Assembly: GCA_016720935.1 (NCBI GenBank)
Contig: JADKJP010000004.1
Location: 496,001-560,000, forward strand
From: Bacteroidota bacterium
GTDB lineage: Bacteria; Bacteroidota; Bacteroidia; AKYH767-A; 2013-40CM-41-45
Reading direction: 5' to 3'
Length of the DNA stretch: 64,000 nucleotides
Position 1 is the stretch's first letter; the number at the start of each line of letters is the position of its first letter. The notes beneath the pieces were generated by a model, which saw nothing but the letters and a program-made list of their open reading frames with translations, had not been told where the DNA came from and did not search any database. Below, in pieces: positions 50,825 to 59,329 of the stretch. The translations under genes and the position numbers were made by a program.

Positions 50825-51382
50825 ATGCTGGACAACAATAAACTTCTGAATGATACCAAAGTGCACATGCAAAAAGCAATCGAGCACCTTGAACTGGAAT
50901 TGTCAAAAATCCGTGCAGGCCGTGCCAATCCTGCCATGCTGGATAGCGTACATGTAGACTATTATGGAACCAATACTCCGTTGAGCCAGGTTGCCAATGT
51001 CAGCACCCCTGACGCGAAAACAATCGTTATTCAACCCTGGGAAAAATCCATGGTTGGTCCGATTGAAAAAGCGATACTTGCAGCCAATCTCGGATTCACA
51101 CCGCAGAATGATGGTGTGGTTGTACGTATCAATGTACCTGCACTCACAGAAGAACGCCGGAAAGAACTGGTGAAGAAAACTAAAGGTGAAGCTGAACATT
51201 GCCGCGTTGCCATCCGCAATATCCGCAGAGATGCGAACGAACATATCAAGAAAGAATCAAAATCAGTTCCGGAAGATATTGTAAAGGATCTCGAAGACAG
51301 AATTCAGAAGATGACTGATCAGTTTATCGCCATGGTTGAAAAACACCTGGAGGCGAAGGATAAGGAGATTATGACGATTTGA
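50825..51382 (+). CDS. frr: Ribosome-recycling factor
   Basis: 185 residues. With EF-G it splits post-termination ribosomes. The family blocks KIRAGRANPAMLD, VDYYGTNTPLSQVANVSTPD, TIVIQPWEKSMV, VVVRINVPALTEERRKELVK and VAIRNIRRDAN are all present. It lies 66 bp after pyrH. The stop codon is immediately followed by a heptad array and two hairpins. Confidence 0.97.
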   Translation: MLDNNKLLNDTKVHMQKAIEHLELELSKIRAGRANPAMLDSVHVDYYGTNTPLSQVANVSTPDAKTIVIQPWEKSMVGPIEKAILAANLGFTPQNDGVVVRINVPALTEERRKELVKKTKGEAEHCRVAIRNIRRDANEHIKKESKSVPEDIVKDLEDRIQKMTDQFIAMVEKHLEAKDKEIMTI

Positions 51383-51429
51383 GAATTTATGATTTTAGAT
51401 TGATGATTTTAGATTGCTGATTGAAGATT
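51381..51429. repeat. Heptad array beginning at the frr stop codon
   Basis: Seven 7-mers ending in ATT: GAGAATT, TATGATT, TTAGATT, GATGATT, TTAGATT, GCTGATT, GAAGATT. The first overlaps the TGA stop. Exact 7-nt register with varied first three bases. Confidence 0.85.
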
Positions 51430-51435
51430 GATAAG

Positions 51436-51464
51436 GATGATTATTTTTTTTGCAAATAATCATC
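51436..51464 (+). terminator. Perfect 11-bp hairpin downstream of frr
   Basis: GATGATTATTT (51436-51446) and AAATAATCATC (51454-51464) with a 7-nt loop. It is AT-rich and lacks a following T-run, so it may be a weak terminator or a 3'-end stabiliser for the pyrH-frr transcript. Confidence 0.45.
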
Positions 51465-51478
51465 TATCCTAAAAACAA

Positions 51479-51506
51479 GAAACCCCGGAGTTTCGTCCGG
51501 GGCTTC
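51479..51506 (-). terminator. GC-rich hairpin between frr and the WD40 gene
   Basis: CCCCGGA (51483-51489) pairs with TCCGGGG (51496-51502), extended by GAA/TTC around one mismatch; 6-nt loop. On the minus strand it is followed by TTTCTTGTTTTT, so it would terminate leftward transcripts, either from the WD40 gene or from a short RNA starting near 51545. Confidence 0.65.
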
Positions 51507-51550
51507 CTGATCAACAATTCAAATTACTTAACTTAAAACTTAACATGAAA

Positions 51551-51582
51551 CACAGATAGTCTAACGGCGACTTTTGTTTCAA
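51551..51582 (-). promoter_or_regulatory. Possible minus-strand promoter for a ~75-nt RNA
   Basis: TTG (51580-51582), 21-nt spacer and TATCTGTG (51551-51558), a 7-of-8 match to TAnnTTTG. A transcript from near 51545 would end at the hairpin 51479-51506. It would hold an 11-codon ORF (ATG at 51543-51545) but no recognised peptide. Confidence 0.3.
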
Positions 51583-51676
51583 TGTTACATTTTCAATTAA
51601 TTTTTTTTGATTTATGTCCTGTTTATTCGTTTTTAATAAAAAAACAAAGATTTTTCCTTAATTAAATATTTATTAT

Positions 51677-51711
51677 TTCGGGTTTCGAGTTCCGGGTTTC
51701 CGGTTGATGGA
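51677..51711. repeat. Short heptad array
   Basis: TTCGGGT, TTCGAGT, TCCGGGT, TTCCGGT and TGATGGA in 7-nt register. A further run with C/A-rich 7-mers (CCATTTA, CCATTCA, CTACCAA, CATTTCA, ATCTTCA) extends from 51748 into the stop codon of the WD40 gene at 51773. Confidence 0.65.
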
Positions 51712-51772
51712 ATAGATTTATAATTATTACAACCATTTTACTCTTGGCCATTTACCATTCACTACCAACATT

Positions 51773-52684
51773 TCAATCTTCAATTTTCCAGACCATCACT
51801 GCTCTGTCGTCACCGGCTGAAACGAGATAGTTGTTGTATTCCGTCCAGAGGATTTTATTGACGCTATTCAGGTGCCCGTCATACTTGTCCTTATCAATAC
51901 GGGCAAGTATTTCAAAAGAAGAAGCATCCCAGATTTTAACCGTCTTGTCCCTGCTTGCAGTTGCAGCCATCTTTCCATCGGGAGAAAAAGCAATTCCATA
52001 AATCGCATAATTGTGTGCCGGGATGGATTCCAACAACTGATAAGACCTGGCGTCCCAGATATTCAAATGCGCGTCCCTTCCTCCGCTCATAATTATATCC
52101 GAAACAGGATGGTAGTACACAGTATTAGCAGATAAGTCATGAGCCTTGAACGCAAGTTTCAATTCCATGCTCAGAGGATCAAAGAACCGCAACATGCCGT
52201 CACCTGAGGCAATTGCCAGCTCAGTCCCATCCCGCTTCAGCTGGATACTCCTCACCTTTTCTTTGCAAAGCTCTATCGAGTACAATAGACTGAAATCATC
52301 CAGGGACCAAACCGCAATGGAGCCATCGCCGCTGGCAGTATACACTCTGTTATGTGTTGCTGAATATGCGATATCAAATATTCCATTTTTATGGTGCACC
52401 AGAAATTTTATCTCCTGTTTCTTTTCCAGATCTACAACATGCATTCCTCCTCCGGAAACACCGATCAACAATAACTGTCTCTCCGGAATATAACGTATCG
52501 CATATATGATAGAGCCAACATTCACAATCCCCTTTGGCGCCATACCATTGATCATATTCCATTCGGTTACCATTCTGTCACTACTCCCCGAGAAAAACAA
52601 TTCAGGCGAGGTACTTTTTTCAAGTGTATAGACAGAGCCTTCGTGGCCTTTAAAGGTGTGGATTTTGGTGATGGAGAGAGGCAT
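51773..52684 (-). CDS. WD40-repeat protein
   Basis: 303 residues, no signal peptide, so probably cytoplasmic. About seven WD40 blades make a complete propeller. The clearest are GHEGSVYTLEKS to VTEWNM, NGIFDIAYSATHNRVYTASG to IAVWSL, GGRDAHLNIWDA, NYAIYGIAFSPDGKMAATAS to VKIWDA, and LVSAGDDRAVMVWKI. It should act as a protein-interaction scaffold; no partner is evident next to it. Heptad arrays lie directly on both sides, including its 5' leader. Confidence 0.9.
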   Translation of the reverse strand: MPLSITKIHTFKGHEGSVYTLEKSTSPELFFSGSSDRMVTEWNMINGMAPKGIVNVGSIIYAIRYIPERQLLLIGVSGGGMHVVDLEKKQEIKFLVHHKNGIFDIAYSATHNRVYTASGDGSIAVWSLDDFSLLYSIELCKEKVRSIQLKRDGTELAIASGDGMLRFFDPLSMELKLAFKAHDLSANTVYYHPVSDIIMSGGRDAHLNIWDARSYQLLESIPAHNYAIYGIAFSPDGKMAATASRDKTVKIWDASSFEILARIDKDKYDGHLNSVNKILWTEYNNYLVSAGDDRAVMVWKIED

Positions 52685-52709
52685 TTTGGAGAGCAGAGAG
52701 GGCGTGGGT

Positions 52710-52751
52710 GATTGTTGATTGTTGATTGCTGATTGTTGATTGTTGATTGAT
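52710..52751. repeat. Heptad array GATTGTT x6 in the WD40 gene leader
   Basis: GATTGTT twice, GATTGCT, GATTGTT twice, GATTGAT; 26 bp upstream of the WD40 ATG (minus strand), so it would be transcribed as its 5' leader or lie in its promoter. The rest of the gap to 52882 is very AT-rich with nothing else recognised. Confidence 0.88.
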
Positions 52752-52882
52752 CAGCTTACCAATCTTAATGTAGACTTTATTGATTACTAAATATTAGTAT
52801 TTAATAACTATTTATCTTTTATTGATAATTTATTTTTAATTTATAATATCTATAATTCTGGGGCTCGTATTCCTATTACATC

Positions 52883-52952
52883 ACTAACAACTAACAACTA
52901 ACAACCAACAACTAAGCACTAACCACTAAGGACTAACCACTAACCACTAAAA
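52883..52952. repeat. Heptad array of 10 units (ACTAACA/ACTAACC/ACTAAGC) at the radical SAM stop codon
   Basis: ACTAACA three times, ACCAACA, ACTAAGC, ACTAACC, ACTAAGG, ACTAACC twice, ACTAAAA, ending 5 nt before the stop codon at 52958. These units are the exact reverse complements of those in the array at 45904-46029. Confidence 0.93.
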
Positions 52953-52957
52953 TCCAT

Positions 52958-53983
52958 TCACTCCGCCCAAACACGTGTGCCTTCAGAGCAATTCTTGCAG
53001 ATATCAATTTCCTTCCGGCTTTTCATTAGTGAATTGCGAAATAGTTGATAGGATTCATTGTTCCAGATTTCCCGGAAGTTTTGGGTTCCGAGGTTGCCCA
53101 TTTTATGTCCGGCGTCTTTATCGAAGCAACAGGGTACAATATTTCCGTCCCAGGTGATCACACAGGAGTGCCACAATTTCCAGCAGTGATTCAACAGTTT
53201 GTTTTTAATGGTATAGGTTCCGTCAGACTGCTGCCTGTATCGTGAATATTTTCCATTGTCCGGAATAAGGGCATTACCATTTTCATAGTCGTATACCTGA
53301 GCCGTTTTAAAAGCGACATCATCAACTCCCATTTCCTTTGCCAGCTTCTTCACTTCTTCCGTTTGATGTTCATTGGGCTTCACTACCAGGAATTGAAAAA
53401 CAAGGTAAGGCGTACTTTTGTTCAATTGTTTTTTCCACTTCACGATATTCCTCGTTCCTTCCAGTACTTTTTCAAGCTTCCCTCCTATCCTGTATTGCTC
53501 ATACGTTTCCTGCGTTGTACCATCAATCGAAATGATCAATCTGTCCAGGCCTGATTCAACTGTACGTTTTGCCATTTCATCATCGAGATAGTGCGCATTC
53601 GTAGATGTCGCGGTGTACATCTTTTTCCCGGCGGCATAGTTTACCATATCTAGGAATGCCGGATTTAGAAAAGGCTCACCCTGGAAGTAAAATGTGAGAT
53701 ACAAAACCCTGTCGTTTACCTCGTCAATCACCTTCCTGAAAAATTCAGGCTGTAACATTCCTGTCGGTCTTGTAAAAGAACGGAGACCACTCGGGCATTC
53801 AGGACAACGAAGATTACAGGATGTGGTAGGCTCGATAGAGATGCTTATCGGCAAAGCAGGATGCAACGCTTTTCCGGAAATACGGGACCAGTAATAGCTT
53901 GCCACGACAGAACCGGCATTCGTCAATCGACGAAAACTGAGTTTTGACAACAGATTCAGGATATCCCGGGGGTGCGTATTCAT
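52958..53983 (-). CDS. Radical SAM / SPASM domain protein
   Basis: 341 residues from the ATG at 53981-53983 (MNTHPRDILNLLSK); an in-frame start 33 nt upstream is possible. The radical SAM cluster motif CNLRCPECPSG (C-x3-C-x2-C) is at about residues 60-70, followed by the TFYFQGEPFLNP and SIDGTTQETYEQYR blocks. The SPASM auxiliary-cluster region at about 260-335 has CWKLWHSCVITWDGNIVPCC, then CKNC near the end. SPASM enzymes modify peptides, proteins or small molecules. No precursor peptide gene is visible nearby and the substrate is unknown. An N-terminal amphipathic segment of ~40 residues precedes the core. Confidence 0.9.
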   Translation of the reverse strand: MNTHPRDILNLLSKLSFRRLTNAGSVVASYYWSRISGKALHPALPISISIEPTTSCNLRCPECPSGLRSFTRPTGMLQPEFFRKVIDEVNDRVLYLTFYFQGEPFLNPAFLDMVNYAAGKKMYTATSTNAHYLDDEMAKRTVESGLDRLIISIDGTTQETYEQYRIGGKLEKVLEGTRNIVKWKKQLNKSTPYLVFQFLVVKPNEHQTEEVKKLAKEMGVDDVAFKTAQVYDYENGNALIPDNGKYSRYRQQSDGTYTIKNKLLNHCWKLWHSCVITWDGNIVPCCFDKDAGHKMGNLGTQNFREIWNNESYQLFRNSLMKSRKEIDICKNCSEGTRVWAE

Positions 53984-54164
53984 TCGGATCAGGACAAAGA
54001 TGCATACAATTTTCAAGCTCTCTAAGCCTGAATAAGGCTCAATTCAAAGATTTCACCGCTAATAGTTAATGCAATGACCCTTAAAAATCCAACAGAATCA
54101 GGCCTCAGGAAGTTATTCAGTCTTTAACAATTCAATTCTCATTGGGATGCAAAGGCTAAAAAAA

Positions 54165-54193
54165 TTGTCAATACCATCTTTTTATTATACTTG
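54165..54193 (+). promoter_or_regulatory. Predicted promoter of the transglutaminase-like gene
   Basis: TTG at 54165-54167, an 18-nt spacer and TATACTTG at 54186-54193 (7 of 8 to TAnnTTTG). The ATG is at 54207, giving a leader of only about 7 nt. Confidence 0.6.
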
Positions 54194-54206
54194 TAAAAAA
54201 TAAAAA

Positions 54207-56102
54207 ATGAGAGCTTTTCTATTGCTTCTGCTGCTTTTAACAGGCACCCAAACCTTTTCACAGGACAACGCCAAACTAGCCGCTGATTTACAAGCAAAAT
54301 ACAAAGATGCTCCGGTAGCGGTATTGAGTTCTGACATCAATTATGAATTCAGTAAGGATCCGAATCGGCCTCTGATAAAGGTGAGAGTAAAATCGACTGA
54401 AAAATATTTATCCCTGCGTTACAATTCAAAAATTGTCAAGACAGCTATTTACGATAGCAATTCAGAGGTAGAAAAGCTATCAGCGATCAGTTCATTAAAA
54501 TTTGAAATCAGCGACCGGACAAAATATTGCGGGAAGTATACCACTGAAGGATATTTTTACGACGACAGTAAATTTTGCTCCATTGAATTATCACTTCATG
54601 AACTCGGTGAAGTATGGACTATATCATCTGAAAAATCCGTGAATGATTCAAAATACGAACCTTCCAGTTTTTTCCAGGATGAATATCCTGTTGTAAGCCG
54701 AAATGTTTCCTTTACCATTCCAACCAACATTGATATTGAATTACGGGAATTCAATTTCGCCGGAAATGCAATCACCAAATCCGAAACGGTGAAAGGGAAT
54801 AATCGCATAGTAACGTTCTCCATTTCCAATCTTCCACCAATACAAAATGTCGGATACAAACCGGGCATACAGCACGACGCGCCTCATGTACTTATCCTTG
54901 TAAAATCTGTCAAGAACGGCACTCAAACACAGAATATCTTGTCGTCGGTAGAAGATTTATATGCATGGTATCATAGTCTGGTTTTGAAATTAAGCCCTAA
55001 ACCTGAAGTATTCAAAGCAACTGTTACCAATCTCATTAAAGACAAAAAAACTGACGAGGAAAAAATCAAATCTGTCTTTTACTGGGTACAGGATAACATC
55101 CGCTACATCGCCTATGAGGACGGAATCGCCGGCTTCAAACCGGATGATGCTCAAAATGTATATGAAAAAAAATATGGCGATTGCAAAGGGATGGCCAACC
55201 TCACCAAAGAGATGCTAAAAGTTGCAGGATATGACGCGCGTCTCACATGGATCGGTACAAGACAAATCCTTTATGATTACAGTATTCCTTCTCTCGCAGT
55301 TGACAATCATATGATTTGCACCGTCATTTTAAATGACAAAAAATATTTTCTTGACGCGACGGAAGACAATATTCCTTTGGGAGATTACGCGGAGCGGATA
55401 CAGAACCGTCAGGTGCTCATCGAAAATGGCGATAAATACATCCTTGATAAAGTTCCGGAATTCGACAAAGCCAGGAACCTCGAACAACACAATTATCATG
55501 TAAAAATCAATGGAGAACTGCTCGAAGGAAGTGGAAAATTCACACTACATGGTGAAACGAAAAAAGATTTTGTAACACGCTATACGCACACGCAGAATGA
55601 TAAAAAAAGTGAATACCTGGAAGCGACTATCAACAGTAAAAAGTCAGACTTCAAAGTAAACGATATCAAAACAGGAGATCTGACTGAACGCAGCGGGCCG
55701 TTTGATATCGATTTTAAATTCACCATCGCGAATGCCGTGAGTTCTTTCAACAATGAAATGTACGTGGATCTTGATCCTGAAAAAGATTTCAAAAACGGTG
55801 AAATAAAAGAAGACCGGAGAGTTGATATTGATTTTGGAGAAAAGATCTACAAGAAGTACACGATTGAACTTGACGTACCTCCCGGCTACAACGTTACTAC
55901 GATCCCAGAAAATCTAACCATTGCTGAGCCTGATTTCACATTTAATATCAGCTACACCAAATCCGGCAATAAAATAATTTACAAAAAAGAAATCTCTGTG
56001 AACACCGGCTTCATTCCAAAAACTCATTTTGAAAAATGGAATGAATCGGTAAAAAAATTAACCCAATCTTACGAAAACCAAGTCGTCCTTAAAAAGATCT
56101 GA
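54207..56102 (+). CDS. DUF3857 / transglutaminase-like secreted protein
   Basis: 631 residues. A signal peptide (MRAFLLLLLLLTGTQTFSQD) precedes a DUF3857 beta-domain (to about residue 250). A transglutaminase-like papain-fold domain follows at about 270-420 with a full candidate triad: Cys in KYGDCKGMANL, His in DNHMICTVI, Asp in FLDATED. A C-terminal beta-rich DUF (about 430-630) closes it. Members may cross-link or hydrolyse proteins in the periplasm; the substrate is unknown. It ends one base before the next gene, a longer DUF3857 protein, so the two form an operon. Confidence 0.85.
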   Translation: MRAFLLLLLLLTGTQTFSQDNAKLAADLQAKYKDAPVAVLSSDINYEFSKDPNRPLIKVRVKSTEKYLSLRYNSKIVKTAIYDSNSEVEKLSAISSLKFEISDRTKYCGKYTTEGYFYDDSKFCSIELSLHELGEVWTISSEKSVNDSKYEPSSFFQDEYPVVSRNVSFTIPTNIDIELREFNFAGNAITKSETVKGNNRIVTFSISNLPPIQNVGYKPGIQHDAPHVLILVKSVKNGTQTQNILSSVEDLYAWYHSLVLKLSPKPEVFKATVTNLIKDKKTDEEKIKSVFYWVQDNIRYIAYEDGIAGFKPDDAQNVYEKKYGDCKGMANLTKEMLKVAGYDARLTWIGTRQILYDYSIPSLAVDNHMICTVILNDKKYFLDATEDNIPLGDYAERIQNRQVLIENGDKYILDKVPEFDKARNLEQHNYHVKINGELLEGSGKFTLHGETKKDFVTRYTHTQNDKKSEYLEATINSKKSDFKVNDIKTGDLTERSGPFDIDFKFTIANAVSSFNNEMYVDLDPEKDFKNGEIKEDRRVDIDFGEKIYKKYTIELDVPPGYNVTTIPENLTIAEPDFTFNISYTKSGNKIIYKKEISVNTGFIPKTHFEKWNESVKKLTQSYENQVVLKKI

Positions 56103-56103
56103 T

Positions 56104-58176
56104 ATGCTGAAACGTTTTTTGAGTGCAACACTGTTGCTAACTTCTATTTTCCTGATCGCGAAAGCCGACTCGGATGAAGAGAAAAAAATAAAAGCCGAAA
56201 TCTGGAACAATGCTCCGCCGGATTTCAAAGTTACACAGATACCCCAAAAATGGGAAAACGAATCTGCTGTAATCATCGCTACACAGCTGGATTATGCTTT
56301 GAAAGGCAGTAACGAAAAAGTCTTCTCTCACCATCGCGTGAAATTATTGGATAAGGCGGCGGTGAAGGAATTTTCCGAATTGTCATTCAATGAAAAATCT
56401 TTAAGCACCAATCTTTTTGGCAAAGCGAACAGCTATTCCTTTGTCGGTGTAAAAATCATCAAAGCCAACGGCACCGAAAAGGAAGTCGATCTCAGCAAAG
56501 CTGTAAAAGCGGATTCTGACAGTAAGAAAGAAATGAAATTCGCGGTTCCCGATCTGGAAGTAGGCGATATCATCGACTATTTCTCCGCGGGAAAACAGGA
56601 CTACAAAGGATATACTCCTCCCGATATTTATGAAAATTTTCTTTTTGAAGGAGAATACCCTGTGATGAAGAGAATGGTTCAATTTCACTTGCCCAAATCG
56701 AATACCTTTTTCAGCAAAGTTTACAATGGAGCACCCGATTTTGTAAAATCAGAGGAAGGAAAACAAGTGACTTATTCGCTGGTGGATACCATGCGAAATA
56801 AATCCGAAGATTTGCTCTGGACATTTGATCATCGCACCAGTCCTGAAATACGCTATTTTAAATCTGATTATTATTCTTCCGGCATAACAAGTAAAGCAGA
56901 ATCTTATGTTTCAGGCTACGATCCGAACCTTTCCAACATTGGTTTCATCATGGATTATTTTGAAGAAAATTTCAAAAATGAAACCGACGAACGAAAAATA
57001 GTAACTGAGTTGTTCTACCTGTTGCGTAACCCTTTGTATTTACAAGCATATTTCTACATCGAACCCGATCATCCGATGTATATTGATTACGACGGAGACT
57101 TGTTTTTTCGTCTGATCAACAAAGTGCTCATCAAAAAGAAAATCAGTCACAACATCATGCTGTTACCAAGCGCGGAAGTTGGTCCTTTGGCTGAACATTT
57201 AAACCTGAGTACTTGCGATGCTGTCATCCGGGTGAACACTACACCTCCGATGTACATCGGCAGGGTTGCTCCATTTTTAATGGTCAATGAAGTGCCGGCG
57301 AGCCTGGAAGGAATGGAAGGAGTTGTCGGATCCGTATGGCCGCGAAAATTTCCGGACAATGATCACAGTAAATCGGTGCCCACCTCTACCATGGAGAAAA
57401 ACACCACTGTCACCACAATGAATGTGAGCCTCAATTCAGGTGACAACTCGAAGCTGGATGTCAAACGGAATACTGTTTCCAAAGGACATAATAAACGAGC
57501 GCACCAGTATATCGCTGTTACCAATTATGATTACCTCAAGGCTTATGATCAACCAAAATATCAGGCCAAGAGCTCTCACCTGATGTCTTCGATTCTAAAA
57601 AAGTACAATGAAGAAAAACAAAAACTGGAACAAAGACAGGCGCAGGATTACAACACACGTGACAACAAGCTGAAAGAAGATATTGAGAGCAGCATGGAAG
57701 TAAAAGTAAGTGATTACAAAAATTTCAAACTGAAATCCCTTGGCATGTGGGAAGAATCTCCCAATGTTGAATATGCTGATGATTTCACCATTGAAAATGT
57801 CACCAAAAAAGCAGGTCCAAATTACATTCTTGAGCTTCCGAAATTAATTGAACAACAAACAGAAGTAAAAGAAAAACAAAAACAGCGTGACCGTGACATT
57901 TACATGAATTACGCCCGTTCATTTGTCAATGAAATTAATTTCACGATCCCGGATGGCTATTCCGTGGAAGGTCTTGAAAATCTCAACAAGGAAGTGAAAA
58001 ACAATACCGGTGGTTTTATTGCAACAGCTAAAGTCGAAGGAAATACATTAAAGATCACCACGAAGAAATATTACAACAGCAATTATTTTCCAAAAAGTGA
58101 TTGGCCGAAAATGGTTGACTTTCTGAATGCCGCCGTGGATTATACAAAAGCAAAAGTTTTATTGAAGAAAAAATAA
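56104..58176 (+). CDS. DUF3857 protein with apparently degenerate transglutaminase core
   Basis: 690 residues with a signal peptide (MLKRFLSATLLLTSIFLIAK). The DUF3857 domain spans about 45-240 (HHRVKLLDKAAVKEFSELSF, FAVPDLEVGDIIDYFSAG, FEGEYPVMKRMVQFHLP). The region aligning with the transglutaminase fold of the preceding protein (about 290-400) lacks the catalytic Cys: the GDCKG position reads GDLFF. It also lacks a clear His-Asp pair. A charged Lys/Glu/Gln helix (about 495-530, KKYNEEKQKLEQRQAQD) and a C-terminal beta domain follow. It probably acts as a non-catalytic partner of the upstream enzyme. A strong terminator follows. Confidence 0.8.
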   Translation: MLKRFLSATLLLTSIFLIAKADSDEEKKIKAEIWNNAPPDFKVTQIPQKWENESAVIIATQLDYALKGSNEKVFSHHRVKLLDKAAVKEFSELSFNEKSLSTNLFGKANSYSFVGVKIIKANGTEKEVDLSKAVKADSDSKKEMKFAVPDLEVGDIIDYFSAGKQDYKGYTPPDIYENFLFEGEYPVMKRMVQFHLPKSNTFFSKVYNGAPDFVKSEEGKQVTYSLVDTMRNKSEDLLWTFDHRTSPEIRYFKSDYYSSGITSKAESYVSGYDPNLSNIGFIMDYFEENFKNETDERKIVTELFYLLRNPLYLQAYFYIEPDHPMYIDYDGDLFFRLINKVLIKKKISHNIMLLPSAEVGPLAEHLNLSTCDAVIRVNTTPPMYIGRVAPFLMVNEVPASLEGMEGVVGSVWPRKFPDNDHSKSVPTSTMEKNTTVTTMNVSLNSGDNSKLDVKRNTVSKGHNKRAHQYIAVTNYDYLKAYDQPKYQAKSSHLMSSILKKYNEEKQKLEQRQAQDYNTRDNKLKEDIESSMEVKVSDYKNFKLKSLGMWEESPNVEYADDFTIENVTKKAGPNYILELPKLIEQQTEVKEKQKQRDRDIYMNYARSFVNEINFTIPDGYSVEGLENLNKEVKNNTGGFIATAKVEGNTLKITTKKYYNSNYFPKSDWPKMVDFLNAAVDYTKAKVLLKKK

Positions 58177-58194
58177 AAACACTTTCTTCCATCT

Positions 58195-58227
58195 AAAAGC
58201 TGTCCGGGCCCCGGGCAGCTTTTTTTA
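58195..58227 (+). terminator. Rho-independent terminator after the DUF3857 pair
   Basis: AAAAGCTG-T-CCGGG (58195-58208) pairs with CCCGG-G-CAGCTTTT (58210-58223) with one G-U pair, followed by a T-run. Confidence 0.92.
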
Positions 58228-58376
58228 TGCTTGAAATACTGGCTAATTGCTTCTTGATTTTTTTGATCTCCGGATCTCCTGTTTTTTTTAGTTCAGCTTA
58301 TGGATTTCCTGACAATCCGGCTCTATGGATAAGATTATTCTTCTCCTTTCTTCCTTATCCAAACAAACCAAACCCT

Positions 58377-59300
58377 ATGAAATCCAAAAGCAATTCTCTT
58401 GCTCTCTTGTTCATTTTGACTTTTCTCTTAGCCTGTAATCATGCTGACAATTTCAAACAACAGGCTACCGAGGTTTCAGTAAATGCAGAAGCATCTCAGG
58501 TTCCACCCTCAATTGAACAGGGGAATGGATCATCGCCCGGCAAACGAAAATTCATCCGTACAGCCGACCTGAAATTTATGGTAAAAGATGTCAGTCAGGC
58601 AACTTCTGTCATCGAACAAACTGTCCGGGAATTTGATGGATTTGTGATCCATACAAACCTGCAGAGCACTATCGACAATAAAAACCTGATCCCGGTTTCA
58701 GCGGATTCTTCTCTGGAAACAACCACTTATACAGTCAACAACGGAATGATCCTCCGCGTACCCAATAACCGACTAGACACCACGCTGAAAGCAATTGCCG
58801 CGCTGATTGATTACCTGGATTACAGAACGATAAAAGCGGAAGATGTCGCCTTGCAAATTCTCACCAACAAAATGACAAGAGAACGCATACAGAAATCAGA
58901 AGGACGGATATTGAATGGATCGTTGACAAACCAACAGAAGGTCCGGCCTCAAATCGATGGGGAAGATTTTGTCCTGAACCATGAACATGAGGCGGATGAA
59001 GCCTTGTTAAACAATCTCTCTCTGGAGGACCGCGTGAATTACAGCACCATCAATTTGTCGATTTACCAAAGACAGGTATTGCGTAGAGTATTGATTGCGA
59101 ATGATAAGAACATCGAAGCTTTCAAACCGGGCCTGGGCAGCAGGATCATGGCAGGTTTTGCATCAGGATGGGTGATCCTGGAAAACATTCTGGTTTTCTT
59201 CGCCGAAAAATGGAGTATTATCGTTCTCCTCCTGCTCATCGTTTTTATCTACAGGTTCCTGATACGAAAAACAAAGACTTTACAGCGGGCTGTAGAATGA
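58377..59300 (+). CDS. DUF4349 lipoprotein
   Basis: 307 residues from the ATG at 58377 (MKSKSNSLALLFILTFLLAC), a lipoprotein signal with a lipobox Cys. An ORF extension upstream to 58227 has no signal-like start and begins right after the terminator, so it is rejected. The DUF4349 domain spans about 65-295: RTADLKFMVKDVSQATSVIE, REFDGFVIHTNLQS, ILRVPNNRLDTTLKAI, DRVNYSTINLSIYQ. It ends in a membrane segment near the C-terminus (WSIIVLLLLIVFIYRFLI) and a basic tail. Such proteins are common envelope lipoproteins of unknown function. Confidence 0.85.
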   Translation: MKSKSNSLALLFILTFLLACNHADNFKQQATEVSVNAEASQVPPSIEQGNGSSPGKRKFIRTADLKFMVKDVSQATSVIEQTVREFDGFVIHTNLQSTIDNKNLIPVSADSSLETTTYTVNNGMILRVPNNRLDTTLKAIAALIDYLDYRTIKAEDVALQILTNKMTRERIQKSEGRILNGSLTNQQKVRPQIDGEDFVLNHEHEADEALLNNLSLEDRVNYSTINLSIYQRQVLRRVLIANDKNIEAFKPGLGSRIMAGFASGWVILENILVFFAEKWSIIVLLLLIVFIYRFLIRKTKTLQRAVE

Positions 59301-59329
59301 GCCCGGGAGTTTCGGACAATCTCTTTTGA

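Noticed and set aside
58227..58376. 50-residue N-terminal extension of the DUF4349 protein
   Set aside because: It starts right after a strong terminator and hides the lipoprotein signal at 58377.
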